The position numbers and the translations under genes are program-made. Below, one piece after another: positions 36,383 through 45,378 of a stretch of DNA of 64,000 nucleotides (position 1 is the stretch's first letter; each line of letters opens with the position of its first letter). The DNA comes from Lachnospiraceae bacterium (GTDB taxonomy: Bacteria > Bacillota > Clostridia > Lachnospirales > Lachnospiraceae), in the NCBI GenBank assembly GCA_021199495.1, contig JAJQHY010000015.1:1-64000 (forward strand), written 5' to 3'. The notes beneath the pieces were generated by a model. That model made no database searches. It saw only the letters and a list, made by a program, of their open reading frames with translations, and was not told the DNA's origin.

Positions 36383-37873
36383 TCACAGGTTCAGCTCCCG
36401 TATTTTCTCCTGCATGTGGTTCTGGCGCTCGCTGAGCAAAAGAATGTCACTGTTGCGCTGATATGCCTCGCAGCCAAAGAGAGCGATAAAACGTGCACCG
36501 GACTGATTGGCCGTCAGCTCCGTCACCAGAATCAGCATCTCATTTCCCTGGCCAAAGGCCGATTCCACAAAAGCAAACAGCTGCTCTGTTTCCTCTTTCG
36601 TTTTGTTCACATGAGTCTTCATCGCCAGCACTTCTTCATCAAATTTTGCCTTCACGACCGTAAAAGCTTCTTCCTGATCGTGTGATACAAGCGCCGCTTT
36701 CTGCGCCTGTGTTAGGAAACGGATGATTCTTTTACCGGATAGCTTATCTGCTTCTGAAAGATTATTGGCAGCCTCCCCGCTTTTAAGCATTTTCTCACGT
36801 GCCTGTTTGAGCTGCTCCAGACGATTTGCGACATCCTGCACACTTTTCAGGGAACGAAGCCCCGGTAAAAGCGCCTGCAGATAATCACTTGTCTGGACTG
36901 CTTCCCGCATATCATGCAGGACATACTTAAGCAGCATTCCCAGCAGGCTTAAGCGCTCATCAAAAGGGGCCTGCCCCGCTTTTTGTACAGCTTCCGTCAG
37001 ATTACGCCCGTTCAGGATATCCTGAATCTGATAGTCAGATTTATATTTCTGATACAGATCATAATAAGCACAAAATTCACGGACTATGGTTTCATTGCGC
37101 AGATACTGCCCCACCAGGCTTTCATCTACTTTCAGATGATTTTCCTCATAAAGAATGATCATTTGACTTAAATCCTCCCAGCCCCTGGCGGTCACATAGC
37201 TTTTCCCTTTTCCAGTCGTCTCCATATGATAGAAGAAATCCTGGTGCAGTTCCAGAAAGCTTAAAACCGCGCTGTGAATATTCCGTTCCCACGCATACTC
37301 CCTGAATGCCTGAAAATCCGGTTCCACCTCCATGACTTTCAGGCGATCCATGGTCACAATATCAAACTCCCGGACAGATTTGTTGTACATGGGCGGGTTG
37401 CCGGCCGTTACAATCACCCAGCCCTCCGGAACCCTGTGTCTGCCGAATACCTTATACTGCAGAAACTGCAGCATGGCCGGCGCCAGCGTCTCGGAAACGC
37501 AGTTTATCTCATCCAAAAAAAGAATCCCCTCCTGAATACCGCTCTCCTCCATAGTCTCATATACCGCGGCGATAATCTCACTCATGGTATACTCCGATAC
37601 ATCTGTCGCTTTGCCGCCAAACTCCTTCTGTCTGATAAACGGAAGTCCCAGCGCAGACTGACGGGTATGATGGGTCATGGAATAACTGACTAACGCCAGA
37701 TGCAGCTCCTGCGCGATCTGTTCCACAATTGCGGTCTTGCCGATTCCCGGCGCACCCAGGAGAAAAATCGGGCGCTGACGCACCAATGGAATGCGGTAAT
37801 CGCCGAATTCGTCCTTTTTTAAATAAATCTCAATTGTATTTTTGATGTCCGCTTTCGCTTCCTGCATGTTCAT
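36383..37873 (-). CDS. MoxR-like AAA ATPase
   Basis: A 496-residue AAA+ ATPase with Walker A GAPGIGKT (40-47), Walker B ILFLDEIN (117-124) and sensor 1 in VTAGNPPMYN. The C-terminal ~180 residues are helical with no recognised domain. MoxR ATPases work with VWA-domain partners as chaperones or assembly factors. Here the partner gene ends in an ATGA overlap with this start. GGAGG 9 bases upstream supports ATG 37873. The client is unknown. Confidence 0.9.
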   Translation of the reverse strand: MNMQEAKADIKNTIEIYLKKDEFGDYRIPLVRQRPIFLLGAPGIGKTAIVEQIAQELHLALVSYSMTHHTRQSALGLPFIRQKEFGGKATDVSEYTMSEIIAAVYETMEESGIQEGILFLDEINCVSETLAPAMLQFLQYKVFGRHRVPEGWVIVTAGNPPMYNKSVREFDIVTMDRLKVMEVEPDFQAFREYAWERNIHSAVLSFLELHQDFFYHMETTGKGKSYVTARGWEDLSQMIILYEENHLKVDESLVGQYLRNETIVREFCAYYDLYQKYKSDYQIQDILNGRNLTEAVQKAGQAPFDERLSLLGMLLKYVLHDMREAVQTSDYLQALLPGLRSLKSVQDVANRLEQLKQAREKMLKSGEAANNLSEADKLSGKRIIRFLTQAQKAALVSHDQEEAFTVVKAKFDEEVLAMKTHVNKTKEETEQLFAFVESAFGQGNEMLILVTELTANQSGARFIALFGCEAYQRNSDILLLSERQNHMQEKIRELNL

Positions 37874-39237
37874 GAAATATTTCCTCCAACATCCTCATCC
37901 AATATTACTCTGACGGCCCAGGGCGGAACCGGCAGTCTGTTATTATCCTCATGCAGAAAGGCAAAGATGACATCATACGCCGGCATCTGCTCCGGATATA
38001 TCCCATATCCGTCCGTGAAATAAATCAATCCTGCCAGGTTTTCGAATGCTCCCCGCTCAATCAGCTCATCTACATAAGCAAATACCGGCCTGAAATCCGT
38101 AGAGCCAAAGCCTCTGATCTCCCCATGCTTTATAAATTCATCAAACTCATCCTGTGAAGTCAGCCTGATATCGGAACGGATTTGCGCATCACACTGAATG
38201 ATATGCACATTGATTTTCTGAAAAAAGGACTCTGAATCCTTCAGAATCTGCCAGGTCTTGCGCACAAACTCCCTGACCGTCTCACCACGGCAGGAGGCGG
38301 AGGTATCAATGGTAATCACAAACTCACGGACCTTTTTATTTTCCTTATATTCCAGAGGCTCCACAAGCGGCATATTGCCGTATGCGGACAGTCCGTAGGC
38401 ATAGTAGACATAATCAAACTCCTCATCGTTTATGCCGATCTCTTCGCCTGAAACCATGAAGTTCTTAAGAATTTCCCTGTAATCATATCGCTCCTGCAGG
38501 GCGGTATCCATATTTTTTTCAAAGCTTTCGGCTCCGCTTTTATTCTGCGAAAAGGATTTTAAATCCGCACGGATCCTGCGGGTAATCTTTTTCCAGTCCT
38601 CCTCACTGACCGTCAGTTCCCTGGGCTTCTCATTTTCCTTAAGCCCATGCCAGCCCTCGTGCGAATCCAGCGAAAAGAGTGTTTCCAACTGCCGGCAGGT
38701 AAAGTCTGTAAAATGATTTGCCTGAAATTCTCTGTAAAGCGCATCCGCGGTTACAGCAGAGGTATTTTGGGAAAGCCGACGAAGGGCGTTGCGTTTTTCA
38801 CTGTCAGAAGGTAATGGCGATGTTTCCTGTGTCAGATCCAGTATGATATTTTCCACGGCGATATCGCAGGCAAGATCCCATTCCCGCCCATGAAGCTTTT
38901 CATACTGAAACGGATGCAGAAAAATCAGATGCAGAAGACTGTGCAGCAAAAGCCTGACAGGAAAAGCGGCTGCCTCCATATAAGATTTCAAAAGCCAGGC
39001 AGGATCCATGCGCAGGATATCCTGTCCCTGCAAAAGTCCCGCGCCGCCAAGTCCAGGCACCCATTCCAGCCTGATCCTGGAAAGCGCACTGTCAAAAAAG
39101 CGAAAACGCACAGTCACGCTGTCGTAAGCAAGCCTCATGACTTCAGCGGCCAGTGTCTGAATTTGTTCCTGCCGGCTTTGCTCCTGCATGCTTTGTTCCC
39201 GTATGCTTTTTTCTTCTTTCACTGGCTGCTTTTCCAC
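37870..39237 (-). CDS. VWA-domain metallopeptidase-like protein (DUF2201 type)
   Basis: A 455-residue cytosolic protein. The N-terminal part (about 90-135) resembles the DUF2201 zincin-like region, but the motif reads HSLLHLIFLHP (HSLLH at 99-103), lacking the glutamate of HExxH. The C-terminal VWA domain has the MIDAS start DTSAS at 311-315 and GFGSTDFRP, then FTDGYG. It forms a MoxR-VWA pair with the next gene (4-base overlap). The start is GTG 39237 with GGAGAG about 12 bases upstream; ATG at residue 17 is an alternative. Confidence 0.82.
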   Translation of the reverse strand: MEKQPVKEEKSIREQSMQEQSRQEQIQTLAAEVMRLAYDSVTVRFRFFDSALSRIRLEWVPGLGGAGLLQGQDILRMDPAWLLKSYMEAAAFPVRLLLHSLLHLIFLHPFQYEKLHGREWDLACDIAVENIILDLTQETSPLPSDSEKRNALRRLSQNTSAVTADALYREFQANHFTDFTCRQLETLFSLDSHEGWHGLKENEKPRELTVSEEDWKKITRRIRADLKSFSQNKSGAESFEKNMDTALQERYDYREILKNFMVSGEEIGINDEEFDYVYYAYGLSAYGNMPLVEPLEYKENKKVREFVITIDTSASCRGETVREFVRKTWQILKDSESFFQKINVHIIQCDAQIRSDIRLTSQDEFDEFIKHGEIRGFGSTDFRPVFAYVDELIERGAFENLAGLIYFTDGYGIYPEQMPAYDVIFAFLHEDNNRLPVPPWAVRVILDEDVGGNIS

Positions 39238-39345
39238 TTAAGATCTTTTCTCTCCGTCTTTTCTGACAATCATTCTGAACAGTCACTTTTAAAAATATGA
39301 CACCGCCATTTTCAGAGTTCAAATTTAACTTCTGCATTCTATACG

Positions 39346-39377
39346 GAAAAAGGCTGTCGTCTCTTTCAACGACAGCC
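39346..39377 (-). terminator. Terminator of tmRNA
   Basis: GGCTGTCGT and ACGACAGCC (39352-39360, 39369-39377) form a 9-base stem, followed on the minus strand by TTTTTCC. Confidence 0.85.
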
Positions 39378-39424
39378 CAACCAGATAACCGCAGATTCAG
39401 ATGTCCTGCTGCGGCATGTAAAAG

Positions 39425-39772
39425 TGGACCAGACGGGAGTCGAACCCGTGTCCAAAAGCCTATTCCCTGTCCTTCTACTATCATAGTCTGTTATTGCGGT
39501 TTCCCATTTCCCTCCGTATCAGGGAAACAGACAGCCCTGAAACTTCGGTAGCTTCATGATACGGCACTGATACGCAAAGCTTAATATCAGCCGTTTCCTG
39601 CATGGATGATGCCTGAGTCCTTACGTGCAGGTGCGTATGGTCAGACAGCCGCAATTAAGCGGCAAGTGCTAATTCGTTATTATCAGCGTTTATATTTAGG
39701 TTTGTGATTTGACGCATCACCTGCGGATAGCTTCTCCAGCTGCAAAGCCCCTGTCGAAACCATGACTGGCCC
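39425..39772 (-). ncRNA. ssrA: Transfer-messenger RNA
   Basis: One-piece tmRNA of about 348 nucleotides. The 5' acceptor GGGCCAG pairs with CTGGTCC near the 3' end, followed by discriminator A; CCA is not encoded. The conserved 5' segment ATGGTTTCGACAGGG and 3' T arm ACGGGTTCGACTCCCGT are present. The tag frame at 39655-39687 reads ADNNELALAA and ends with TAA, a typical clostridial tag. It rescues stalled ribosomes with SmpB, whose gene ends 6 bases upstream. Confidence 0.97.
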
Positions 39773-39778
39773 TTGTAG

Positions 39779-40249
39779 TTACAGATTCTCAATTTTAAAG
39801 GAGCGCTGCGTCTCACGGCGCTGGTCCTTTTTAGCAATGTCCTCACGTTTGTCGTAAAGCTTCTTGCCGCGGGCAAGGCCGATTTCCATCTTGGCTCTGC
39901 CGTCCTTAAAGTATACCTGAAGCGGAACCAAAGTGCAACCTTTTTCTGCGACTTTTCCGGCGAGGCGGGAAATTTCCGTTTTGTGTAGAAGGAGTTTTTT
40001 TACGCGCAGGGGATCCTTGTTAAAAATATTGCCCTTTTCATACGGACTGATATGCATGCCGTATACCAGAACCTCTCCATTCTCAATCCGGATAAAGGAC
40101 TCCTTGATGCTGCACTTTCCCTGCCGCAGACTTTTGACCTCCGTACCGGCCAAAACGATGCCGGCCTCATATTTTTCGTCAATAAAATAATCAAAATATG
40201 CTTTCTTATTGTTTGCGACCAGTTTCGTCGCCTCTTTGCTCTTGGCCAT
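39779..40249 (-). CDS. smpB: SsrA-binding protein
   Basis: A 156-residue tmRNA-binding protein required for trans-translation. Blocks include [48 protein letters not shown] and the basic C-terminal tail with [10 protein letters not shown]. Only 6 bases separate its stop from the mature 5' end of tmRNA, so ssrA must be processed from the smpB transcript or use a promoter inside smpB. It follows rnr by 86 bases. Confidence 0.97.
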   Translation of the reverse strand: MAKSKEATKLVANNKKAYFDYFIDEKYEAGIVLAGTEVKSLRQGKCSIKESFIRIENGEVLVYGMHISPYEKGNIFNKDPLRVKKLLLHKTEISRLAGKVAEKGCTLVPLQVYFKDGRAKMEIGLARGKKLYDKREDIAKKDQRRETQRSFKIENL

Positions 40250-40335
40250 GGAATCACCTCCCGCAATCTGCCAAAGCCCTGTTTAAAGGAAATTCACAGT
40301 GTCCTGTTTTTACAGCAAACATTTGCAGTCAGGCG

Positions 40336-42459
40336 TCACGCGAGACTGAAATCAATATTGCCGCTCAGCAAATCAACCGCTTCCACTTTTACCGTAACCG
40401 GCTGTCCAAGTCGGTAAGTCCGACCGGACACTTCGCCGTACAGCGCATATGCTTTTTCATCATAGATATAATAATCTCCCGGAATTCTGGATATATGCAC
40501 CATTCCTTCTACCGTGTTGGGAAGCTCCACATACATACCCCAGGCTGCCACGCCGCTGATCACCCCGTCATAAGTCTGTCCGATACGCGCCTCCATATGC
40601 TGCGCTTTTTTAAGTTTATCAGTCTCACGCTCCGCATCATCAGCGCGGCGTTCCAGCTCGGAGGACTGTCTGGCTACCCCATCCAGAATAGAGCGATAAT
40701 GTGCAATCCGCTGGTCATTCAACCGACCGCGCAGCTCATCCTTGATGATTCTGTGAATCTGCAGATCCGGATATCTGCGGATCGGGGATGTGAAATGACA
40801 GTAATAATCGCAGGCCAGGCCAAAATGTCCTGTCGGTGCCGTAGAATATTTCGCTCGCTTCAGGCTTCGCAGTGTTAAACGGGACAACATCGCTTCCTCG
40901 TCAGTGCCCTCAATAGAATCCAGGAGCTTCTGGATTTCCTTAGGATGAATTTCCTCCCTGGTGCCTGCCTTGATGGAAAACCCATAGTTGCGGATGAATG
41001 CAACCAGACTCTGAATCCTGTCCCGATCCGGGTGCTCATGAATCCGGTAGACGAACGGCACCTCCTGCCAGTAAAAATGTTCCGCCACCGTTTCATTGGC
41101 AATCAGCATAAAATCCTCAATCAGCCTCGTGGCGTCATTTCTCTCATAAGGGAGAATATCAAGCGGATGTCCCTGTTCATCAAGGACTATTTTGGTCTCC
41201 GGGAAATCAAAATCAATCGATCCCCTCTTGCGCCTTTTGCGGCGCAAAATCTTAGCCAGTCTGTCCATCATAAGGAACATGGGGACAAACGCACGGTATT
41301 TTTCGGCCTCGATACCATTTTCATCCATCAGAATCTGATTGACACTGGTGTATGTCATGCGGCGATCTACCCGAATGACAGATTCTGTCAGCATATGATC
41401 CATCACATTGCCATCTTCATCAATCGTCATCAGACAGCTCAAAGCAAGCCTGTCCTCCCCTTCATTCAGGGAACAGATCCCATTGGAAAGCGCAGGCGGC
41501 AGCATGGGAATAACACGATCCGCCAGGTATACGCTGGTGCCACGCTTCAAGGCCTCTTTGTCCAGCGCAGAATTTTCCTGCACATAGTTGGTCACATCCG
41601 CGATATGCACGCCCAGATGATAAAGTCCGTCCTCCACAGTCAGGCTGACCGCATCGTCAAGGTCCTTCGCATCCTCACCGTCAATCGTAACCATCTGCAC
41701 ATTTCTCAGATCCATGCGTCCAAGGCAGTCCGCTTCCGATACCGGTACAGCCACGCGTTCAGCCTGCCGCAATACCTGATCCGGAAATGCCTCCGGCAGG
41801 GAATGCGCCCTGATAACGGACAGCACATCAACGCCTGCATCCTGGATATTTCCCAGAGTTTCTGTGATTTTTCCTTCCGGATTTCGTCCATTCCTCCCGT
41901 AATCCGTGATCTGAACGACCACCTTCTGACCGTCAAGCGCACCCATAGATGCTTCGGCCGGTATGAAAATATCCCGATCCAGCTTCTGCATATCCGGAAT
42001 GACAAAGCCATAACGCCGCGATGCCTGATAGGTTCCCACCAGGGTCGTCAGTCCATGTTCCATGATGCGGACAACTTTGCCGGTTTTATGACGATCTCTG
42101 TGTGCATCCGCAGTTTTGACAATCTCCACTCTGTCCAGATGGAAGGCTCCCAGCGTATGCTCCGCGGGAATGAAATAATCCTCGTTCTCTCCCTCCACTT
42201 CCACAAAGCCAAAACCCTTCTGTGTGCCGAGATAAGTCCCGATGATGGCTTCCTGCGACATGATCTGATAACGGCCCCGTTTAGTGACCATAATACTGCC
42301 GTCTGAAAGAAGTGCAGCCAATGTATCCTTAAAAGCAGCTCTGTCCTCCGGTTTTACCTGCAGCATGACTGCAAGCTCCTTTTCCTTCATGGGGACGTAA
42401 AACTCACTTTTCATAAACTCCAGGACAACAGCCTTCCGCTCTTTTAACATATTCTTCAA
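40336..42459 (-). CDS. rnr: Ribonuclease R
   Basis: A 707-residue 3'-5' exoribonuclease that degrades structured RNA and works with tmRNA in decay of defective messages. Domain order is N-terminal winged helix, two cold-shock domains (GFGFVEVEGENEDYFIP, YGFVIPDMQKLDRDIFIP), the RNB catalytic domain with IDGEDAKDLDDAV, HFTSPIRRYPDL, and the C-terminal S1 domain with YDGVISGVAAWGMYVEL. The start is set at TTG 42459 because GGGGAG lies 8 bases before it; the ATG 9 bases later is too far from that site. It forms a group with secG, smpB and ssrA. Confidence 0.95.
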   Translation of the reverse strand: MKNMLKERKAVVLEFMKSEFYVPMKEKELAVMLQVKPEDRAAFKDTLAALLSDGSIMVTKRGRYQIMSQEAIIGTYLGTQKGFGFVEVEGENEDYFIPAEHTLGAFHLDRVEIVKTADAHRDRHKTGKVVRIMEHGLTTLVGTYQASRRYGFVIPDMQKLDRDIFIPAEASMGALDGQKVVVQITDYGRNGRNPEGKITETLGNIQDAGVDVLSVIRAHSLPEAFPDQVLRQAERVAVPVSEADCLGRMDLRNVQMVTIDGEDAKDLDDAVSLTVEDGLYHLGVHIADVTNYVQENSALDKEALKRGTSVYLADRVIPMLPPALSNGICSLNEGEDRLALSCLMTIDEDGNVMDHMLTESVIRVDRRMTYTSVNQILMDENGIEAEKYRAFVPMFLMMDRLAKILRRKRRKRGSIDFDFPETKIVLDEQGHPLDILPYERNDATRLIEDFMLIANETVAEHFYWQEVPFVYRIHEHPDRDRIQSLVAFIRNYGFSIKAGTREEIHPKEIQKLLDSIEGTDEEAMLSRLTLRSLKRAKYSTAPTGHFGLACDYYCHFTSPIRRYPDLQIHRIIKDELRGRLNDQRIAHYRSILDGVARQSSELERRADDAERETDKLKKAQHMEARIGQTYDGVISGVAAWGMYVELPNTVEGMVHISRIPGDYYIYDEKAYALYGEVSGRTYRLGQPVTVKVEAVDLLSGNIDFSLA

Positions 42460-42499
42460 ATGATAAACTCCCCGAATATAACACCGCAAAATATCGCGC

Positions 42500-42526
42500 A
42501 AAAAACCCCTCTTGTCTAAAGAGGGG
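42500..42526 (-). terminator. Terminator between secG and rnr
   Basis: CCCCTCTT and AAGAGGGG (42506-42513, 42519-42526) with a 5-base loop, followed on the minus strand by TTTTTTG. It lies about 40 bases before the rnr start, so rnr depends on read-through or a promoter nearby. Confidence 0.88.
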
Positions 42527-42534
42527 TGATTGAC

Positions 42535-42768
42535 TCAAAACCTGTCGATATTCAAAAGCACCGCCAGTAGCATAAAAGCAACCGCCAGTATCTTTGTGAC
42601 CCGCTCCAGAGTGGCCTCCATCGAGCGTCCTTTGTTCTTACCCCAGTAAGTCTCCGCTGCTCCGCTGATCGCGCCAAGTCCGGCTGACTTTCCCTCCTGC
42701 ATCAGCACCAGCACAACCAGTGCTATACAGATAATAATAAACAGGACAGTTAAAATTGTTCTAAGCAT
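42535..42768 (-). CDS. secG: Preprotein translocase subunit SecG
   Basis: A 77-residue membrane subunit of the SecYEG channel. It has two hydrophobic helices (about 3-22 and 54-74) flanking the conserved loop LMQEGKSAGLGAISGAAETY with WGKNKGRS. ATG 42768 is preferred over TTG 42774 because AGAGG is 7 bases upstream of it. It has its own promoter and a terminator directly behind it. Confidence 0.96.
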   Translation of the reverse strand: MLRTILTVLFIIICIALVVLVLMQEGKSAGLGAISGAAETYWGKNKGRSMEATLERVTKILAVAFMLLAVLLNIDRF

Positions 42769-42826
42769 TTCCAAACCTCTTTCCGGACAGGAAAATTTAA
42801 AAATTCATTTCGTGTCAAGCCTAGTC

Positions 42827-42855
42827 ACTATAACACAATACCACAATCTTTTCAA
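42827..42855 (-). promoter_or_regulatory. Promoter of secG
   Basis: TTGAAA (42850-42855), 17-base spacer, TATAGT (42827-42832) on the minus strand, about 60 bases before the secG ATG. Confidence 0.75.
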
Positions 42856-42886
42856 GAACTTTTTGAGACAACAATACAAAGCAAGA

Positions 42887-43687
42887 TCAGTTCTGCGACC
42901 ATCCGGCAGTTGAAACAATACCGAGCACCTTCACCTGACCAAGCTTCAGGAAGCTGTTCAGGCTCAGCAATTCCTTTACCTTCGTCGCGTGAGGAGCCTC
43001 CACAAGCACCAGTTCATAATCGTTTAATCTGATGATTTCCTCAGGATTGATCATGGGATTCTCACCCATCACTACCTCATACTCTTCTTCAGGCAGCAGT
43101 TTTCTCAGATTAACGCCAATTTTTCTGATCACTTTTTTATTGACTGTTCCCGTTACAAGAATACTTTTGGTACTTGAAAGAAGCTGAATCTTGGCCGCTG
43201 CAATCGCACACTGCGTATCAAGAGAACAGTCCGCTTCATAATTGATGCCAGCCAGTCTGTCCAGCAACCGGTCTATCACATTCTTTTTATGGCCTTCCTC
43301 TTCAGGCGTAAAGTCAACGGAAGCAAGCACCTGCAGCCCTGTATATCTCGACAGATCCTCTTCCAGATGTATCGTCTTATCAAAACAATATCTGAGAAAC
43401 GCATAAGCACAGACAACAAATGCTCCACAGACAGCGCCCAGCACAATAAAAGTGGCAAGCTTATTGGTAACGCTTACAGGCACTGTCTCCTCGGTTTCAG
43501 TCTGATCCTCATTCACAGTCACCACAACCTCGGGCTCACTGTTTAAATTAATCACAACCCGCACAGCACCCAGCAGGACTGCGCCAATAACCATGGCGAT
43601 CAAAATCTGACGCCATTTCCTAAGCATACTGACGCACAAATCCTTCAGATCCACTTCATATTCATATTCAAACCTGTTATCGTTCAT
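42887..43687 (-). CDS. Wzz-like chain-length protein with degenerate BY-kinase-like tail
   Basis: A 266-residue protein with a Wzz-type N terminus (EVDLKDLCVSMLRKWRQI, TM at about 27-46), a short acidic extracytoplasmic loop and a second helix (about 77-97). The cytoplasmic tail (about 155-266) follows the order of tyrosine-autokinase ATPase domains. However, SILVTGTVNKKV stands where the P-loop would be and YELVLVEAPHAT at the Walker B position, with no tyrosine cluster. It may control polysaccharide length or anchor a partner without ATPase activity (inference). GGAG 6 bases upstream fits ATG 43687. It is remote from the capsule locus at the left end. Confidence 0.7.
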   Translation of the reverse strand: MNDNRFEYEYEVDLKDLCVSMLRKWRQILIAMVIGAVLLGAVRVVINLNSEPEVVVTVNEDQTETEETVPVSVTNKLATFIVLGAVCGAFVVCAYAFLRYCFDKTIHLEEDLSRYTGLQVLASVDFTPEEEGHKKNVIDRLLDRLAGINYEADCSLDTQCAIAAAKIQLLSSTKSILVTGTVNKKVIRKIGVNLRKLLPEEEYEVVMGENPMINPEEIIRLNDYELVLVEAPHATKVKELLSLNSFLKLGQVKVLGIVSTAGWSQN

Positions 43688-43718
43688 AATCTTCTCCAGG
43701 GTTAATTTTTTTGTGAAA

Positions 43719-43754
43719 TGCCGGCAGAGAAAAATTTCTGCCGGCACCTTTTTT
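43719..43754 (+). terminator. Terminator-like hairpin in plus-strand polarity
   Basis: TGCCGGCAGA (43719-43728) and TCTGCCGGCA (43737-43746) form a 10-base stem followed by CCTTTTTTG on the plus strand. The genes on both sides are minus-strand, so its function is unclear. It may still reduce read-through from oadA. Confidence 0.6.
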
Positions 43755-43835
43755 GTCTCGTCATTATCATCGGGATATTGGAAAAAACGCCGATTTTAAG
43801 CAATACAATGAGGTTCAGCCTTAGCCCCTCTTAAA

Positions 43836-45272
43836 TTAAACAGGATATGCACCGTTCTTGGTATCGCTGACAGACATATCTACCTTTTCCTGCTGTGCCT
43901 GACGATACTTAAAGAAGTCGACGGCAACCTGCGGGAACAGCGCATAGCTTAAAACGTCCTCATCCTGCTGCTTCCACTCGGCCATCTCTTTCTCAAGTGT
44001 TTCTAACTGCGGCGGAATATCGTCAGCCGGTCTGTAGGTGATGGTCTCCTCGCCCGGAATGACCTTCTCCACCACTTCCGGATTAAACGGTTTTACAGTC
44101 TTGCCGTATTTACCGCGCAGAACATCCTTGGTCTGTTCAGTGGCTACCTTATAACGCTCTCCCATCAGAACGTTCATCACAGCCTGCGTTCCGACAATCT
44201 GAGAAGACGGCGTTACAAGCGGCGGCTCGCCCAGATCCTTACGGACTCTCGGAATCTCCTCCAGCACATCGTAATATTTATCCTCCGCGTGCTGCTCCTT
44301 CAACTGGCTCACCATGTTGGAAAGCATGCCGCCGGGTACCTGATACATCAGTGTCTTGATGTCCACACCCAGTACCTTCGGGTTCATCAGGCCGTTCGCC
44401 AGGCACTCTTCTCTGTAGGGCCGGAAGTAATCCGCGATCTCAGCCAGAAGGTTCTGATCATAACCGGTGTCATAAGGAGTACCGCGGAAAGTCTCTACCA
44501 TCACTTCAGTAGCCGGCTGGCTGGTACCCATGGCAAAGGGAGAAATGGCGGTATCAATCACATCTACGCCTGCCTCCACCGCTTTCAGATATGTCATGGA
44601 AGCGACACCGGAGGTATAATGTGTATGCAGCTGAATGGGCAGCTTCGTCGCGGACTTCATGGCGCTGACCAGTTCAGATGCCTTATAAGGCGTCAGCAGA
44701 CCCGCCATATCCTTGATGCAGATGCTGTCCGCTCCCATCTCCTCGATCTCTTTGGCGATGTTCATCCAGTATTCCAGCGTGTATGCATCACCCAGGGTAT
44801 AGGAAAGCGCGACCTGCGCATGACCTCTGCCCTCAATCACTTTAAACTTATTGGTGGCGTCAATAGCTGCCTTCAGATTGCGCAGATCATTGAAGCAGTC
44901 GAAAATACGGATGATGTCAATGCCGTTCGCAATCGACTTCTCCACAAATTTATAAACGACATCGTCTGCGTAGGGGCTGTAGCCCAGGATATTCTGTCCG
45001 CGGAAAAGCATCTGCAGCTTCGTGTTTTTGAAGCCGTCGCGCAGCTTGCGGAGTCTGTCCCAGGGATCCTCCTTCAGGAAACGCATGGATGCGTCAAAGG
45101 TGGCGCCGCCCCAGCACTCCACGGAATGATAACCAACCTTATCCATGGTATCCACAATGGGAAGCATGAGTTCAGTAGGCATTCTGGTGGCAATCAGAGA
45201 CTGATGCGCATCACGTAAAACAGTTTCAGTTATTTTAATAGGCTTTTTTTCCTGTACAGCCTGTTCTGCCAT
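43836..45272 (-). CDS. oadA: Oxaloacetate/pyruvate-type carboxyltransferase subunit
   Basis: A 478-residue TIM-barrel carboxyltransferase of the OadA/PycB/transcarboxylase-5S class. It moves carboxyl groups between oxaloacetate or pyruvate and carboxybiotin. Motifs are TETVLRDAHQSL, the metal-binding region LHTHYTSGVAS, and the carboxylated lysine in SICIKDMAGLL. Unlike classical OadA it ends without a biotinyl domain; a separate carrier is encoded in the operon. GGAGG 8 bases before ATG 45272 decides the start over 45287. It is the last gene of the sodium-pump operon, 106 bases after oadB with a hairpin in the gap. Confidence 0.92.
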   Translation of the reverse strand: MAEQAVQEKKPIKITETVLRDAHQSLIATRMPTELMLPIVDTMDKVGYHSVECWGGATFDASMRFLKEDPWDRLRKLRDGFKNTKLQMLFRGQNILGYSPYADDVVYKFVEKSIANGIDIIRIFDCFNDLRNLKAAIDATNKFKVIEGRGHAQVALSYTLGDAYTLEYWMNIAKEIEEMGADSICIKDMAGLLTPYKASELVSAMKSATKLPIQLHTHYTSGVASMTYLKAVEAGVDVIDTAISPFAMGTSQPATEVMVETFRGTPYDTGYDQNLLAEIADYFRPYREECLANGLMNPKVLGVDIKTLMYQVPGGMLSNMVSQLKEQHAEDKYYDVLEEIPRVRKDLGEPPLVTPSSQIVGTQAVMNVLMGERYKVATEQTKDVLRGKYGKTVKPFNPEVVEKVIPGEETITYRPADDIPPQLETLEKEMAEWKQQDEDVLSYALFPQVAVDFFKYRQAQQEKVDMSVSDTKNGAYPV

Positions 45273-45322
45273 TTCTTTTTCCTCCATAAATTATATTACA
45301 TTCTGATGACACTCGGTCCTCT

Positions 45323-45361
45323 AATTCAGAAATTCGAATGTATGAATTCAATTTCTGAATT
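45323..45361 (-). repeat. Intercistronic hairpin oadB-oadA
   Basis: AATTCAGAAATT (45323-45334) is mirrored by AATTTCTGAATT (45350-45361), a 12-base perfect stem with a 15-base loop. No T run follows. It could protect upstream mRNA ends or set the oadA level. Confidence 0.55.
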
Positions 45362-45378
45362 TTGGGTTCTTTGTATCA

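Noticed and set aside
40945..42306. A 453-codon open frame on the plus strand opposite rnr
   Set aside because: It is antisense to well-conserved RNase R codons, lacks a ribosome binding site and has a composition expected from a shadow frame.
44289..45218. A 309-codon plus-strand frame opposite oadA
   Set aside because: Antisense shadow of a conserved carboxyltransferase; no family resemblance or initiation signal.
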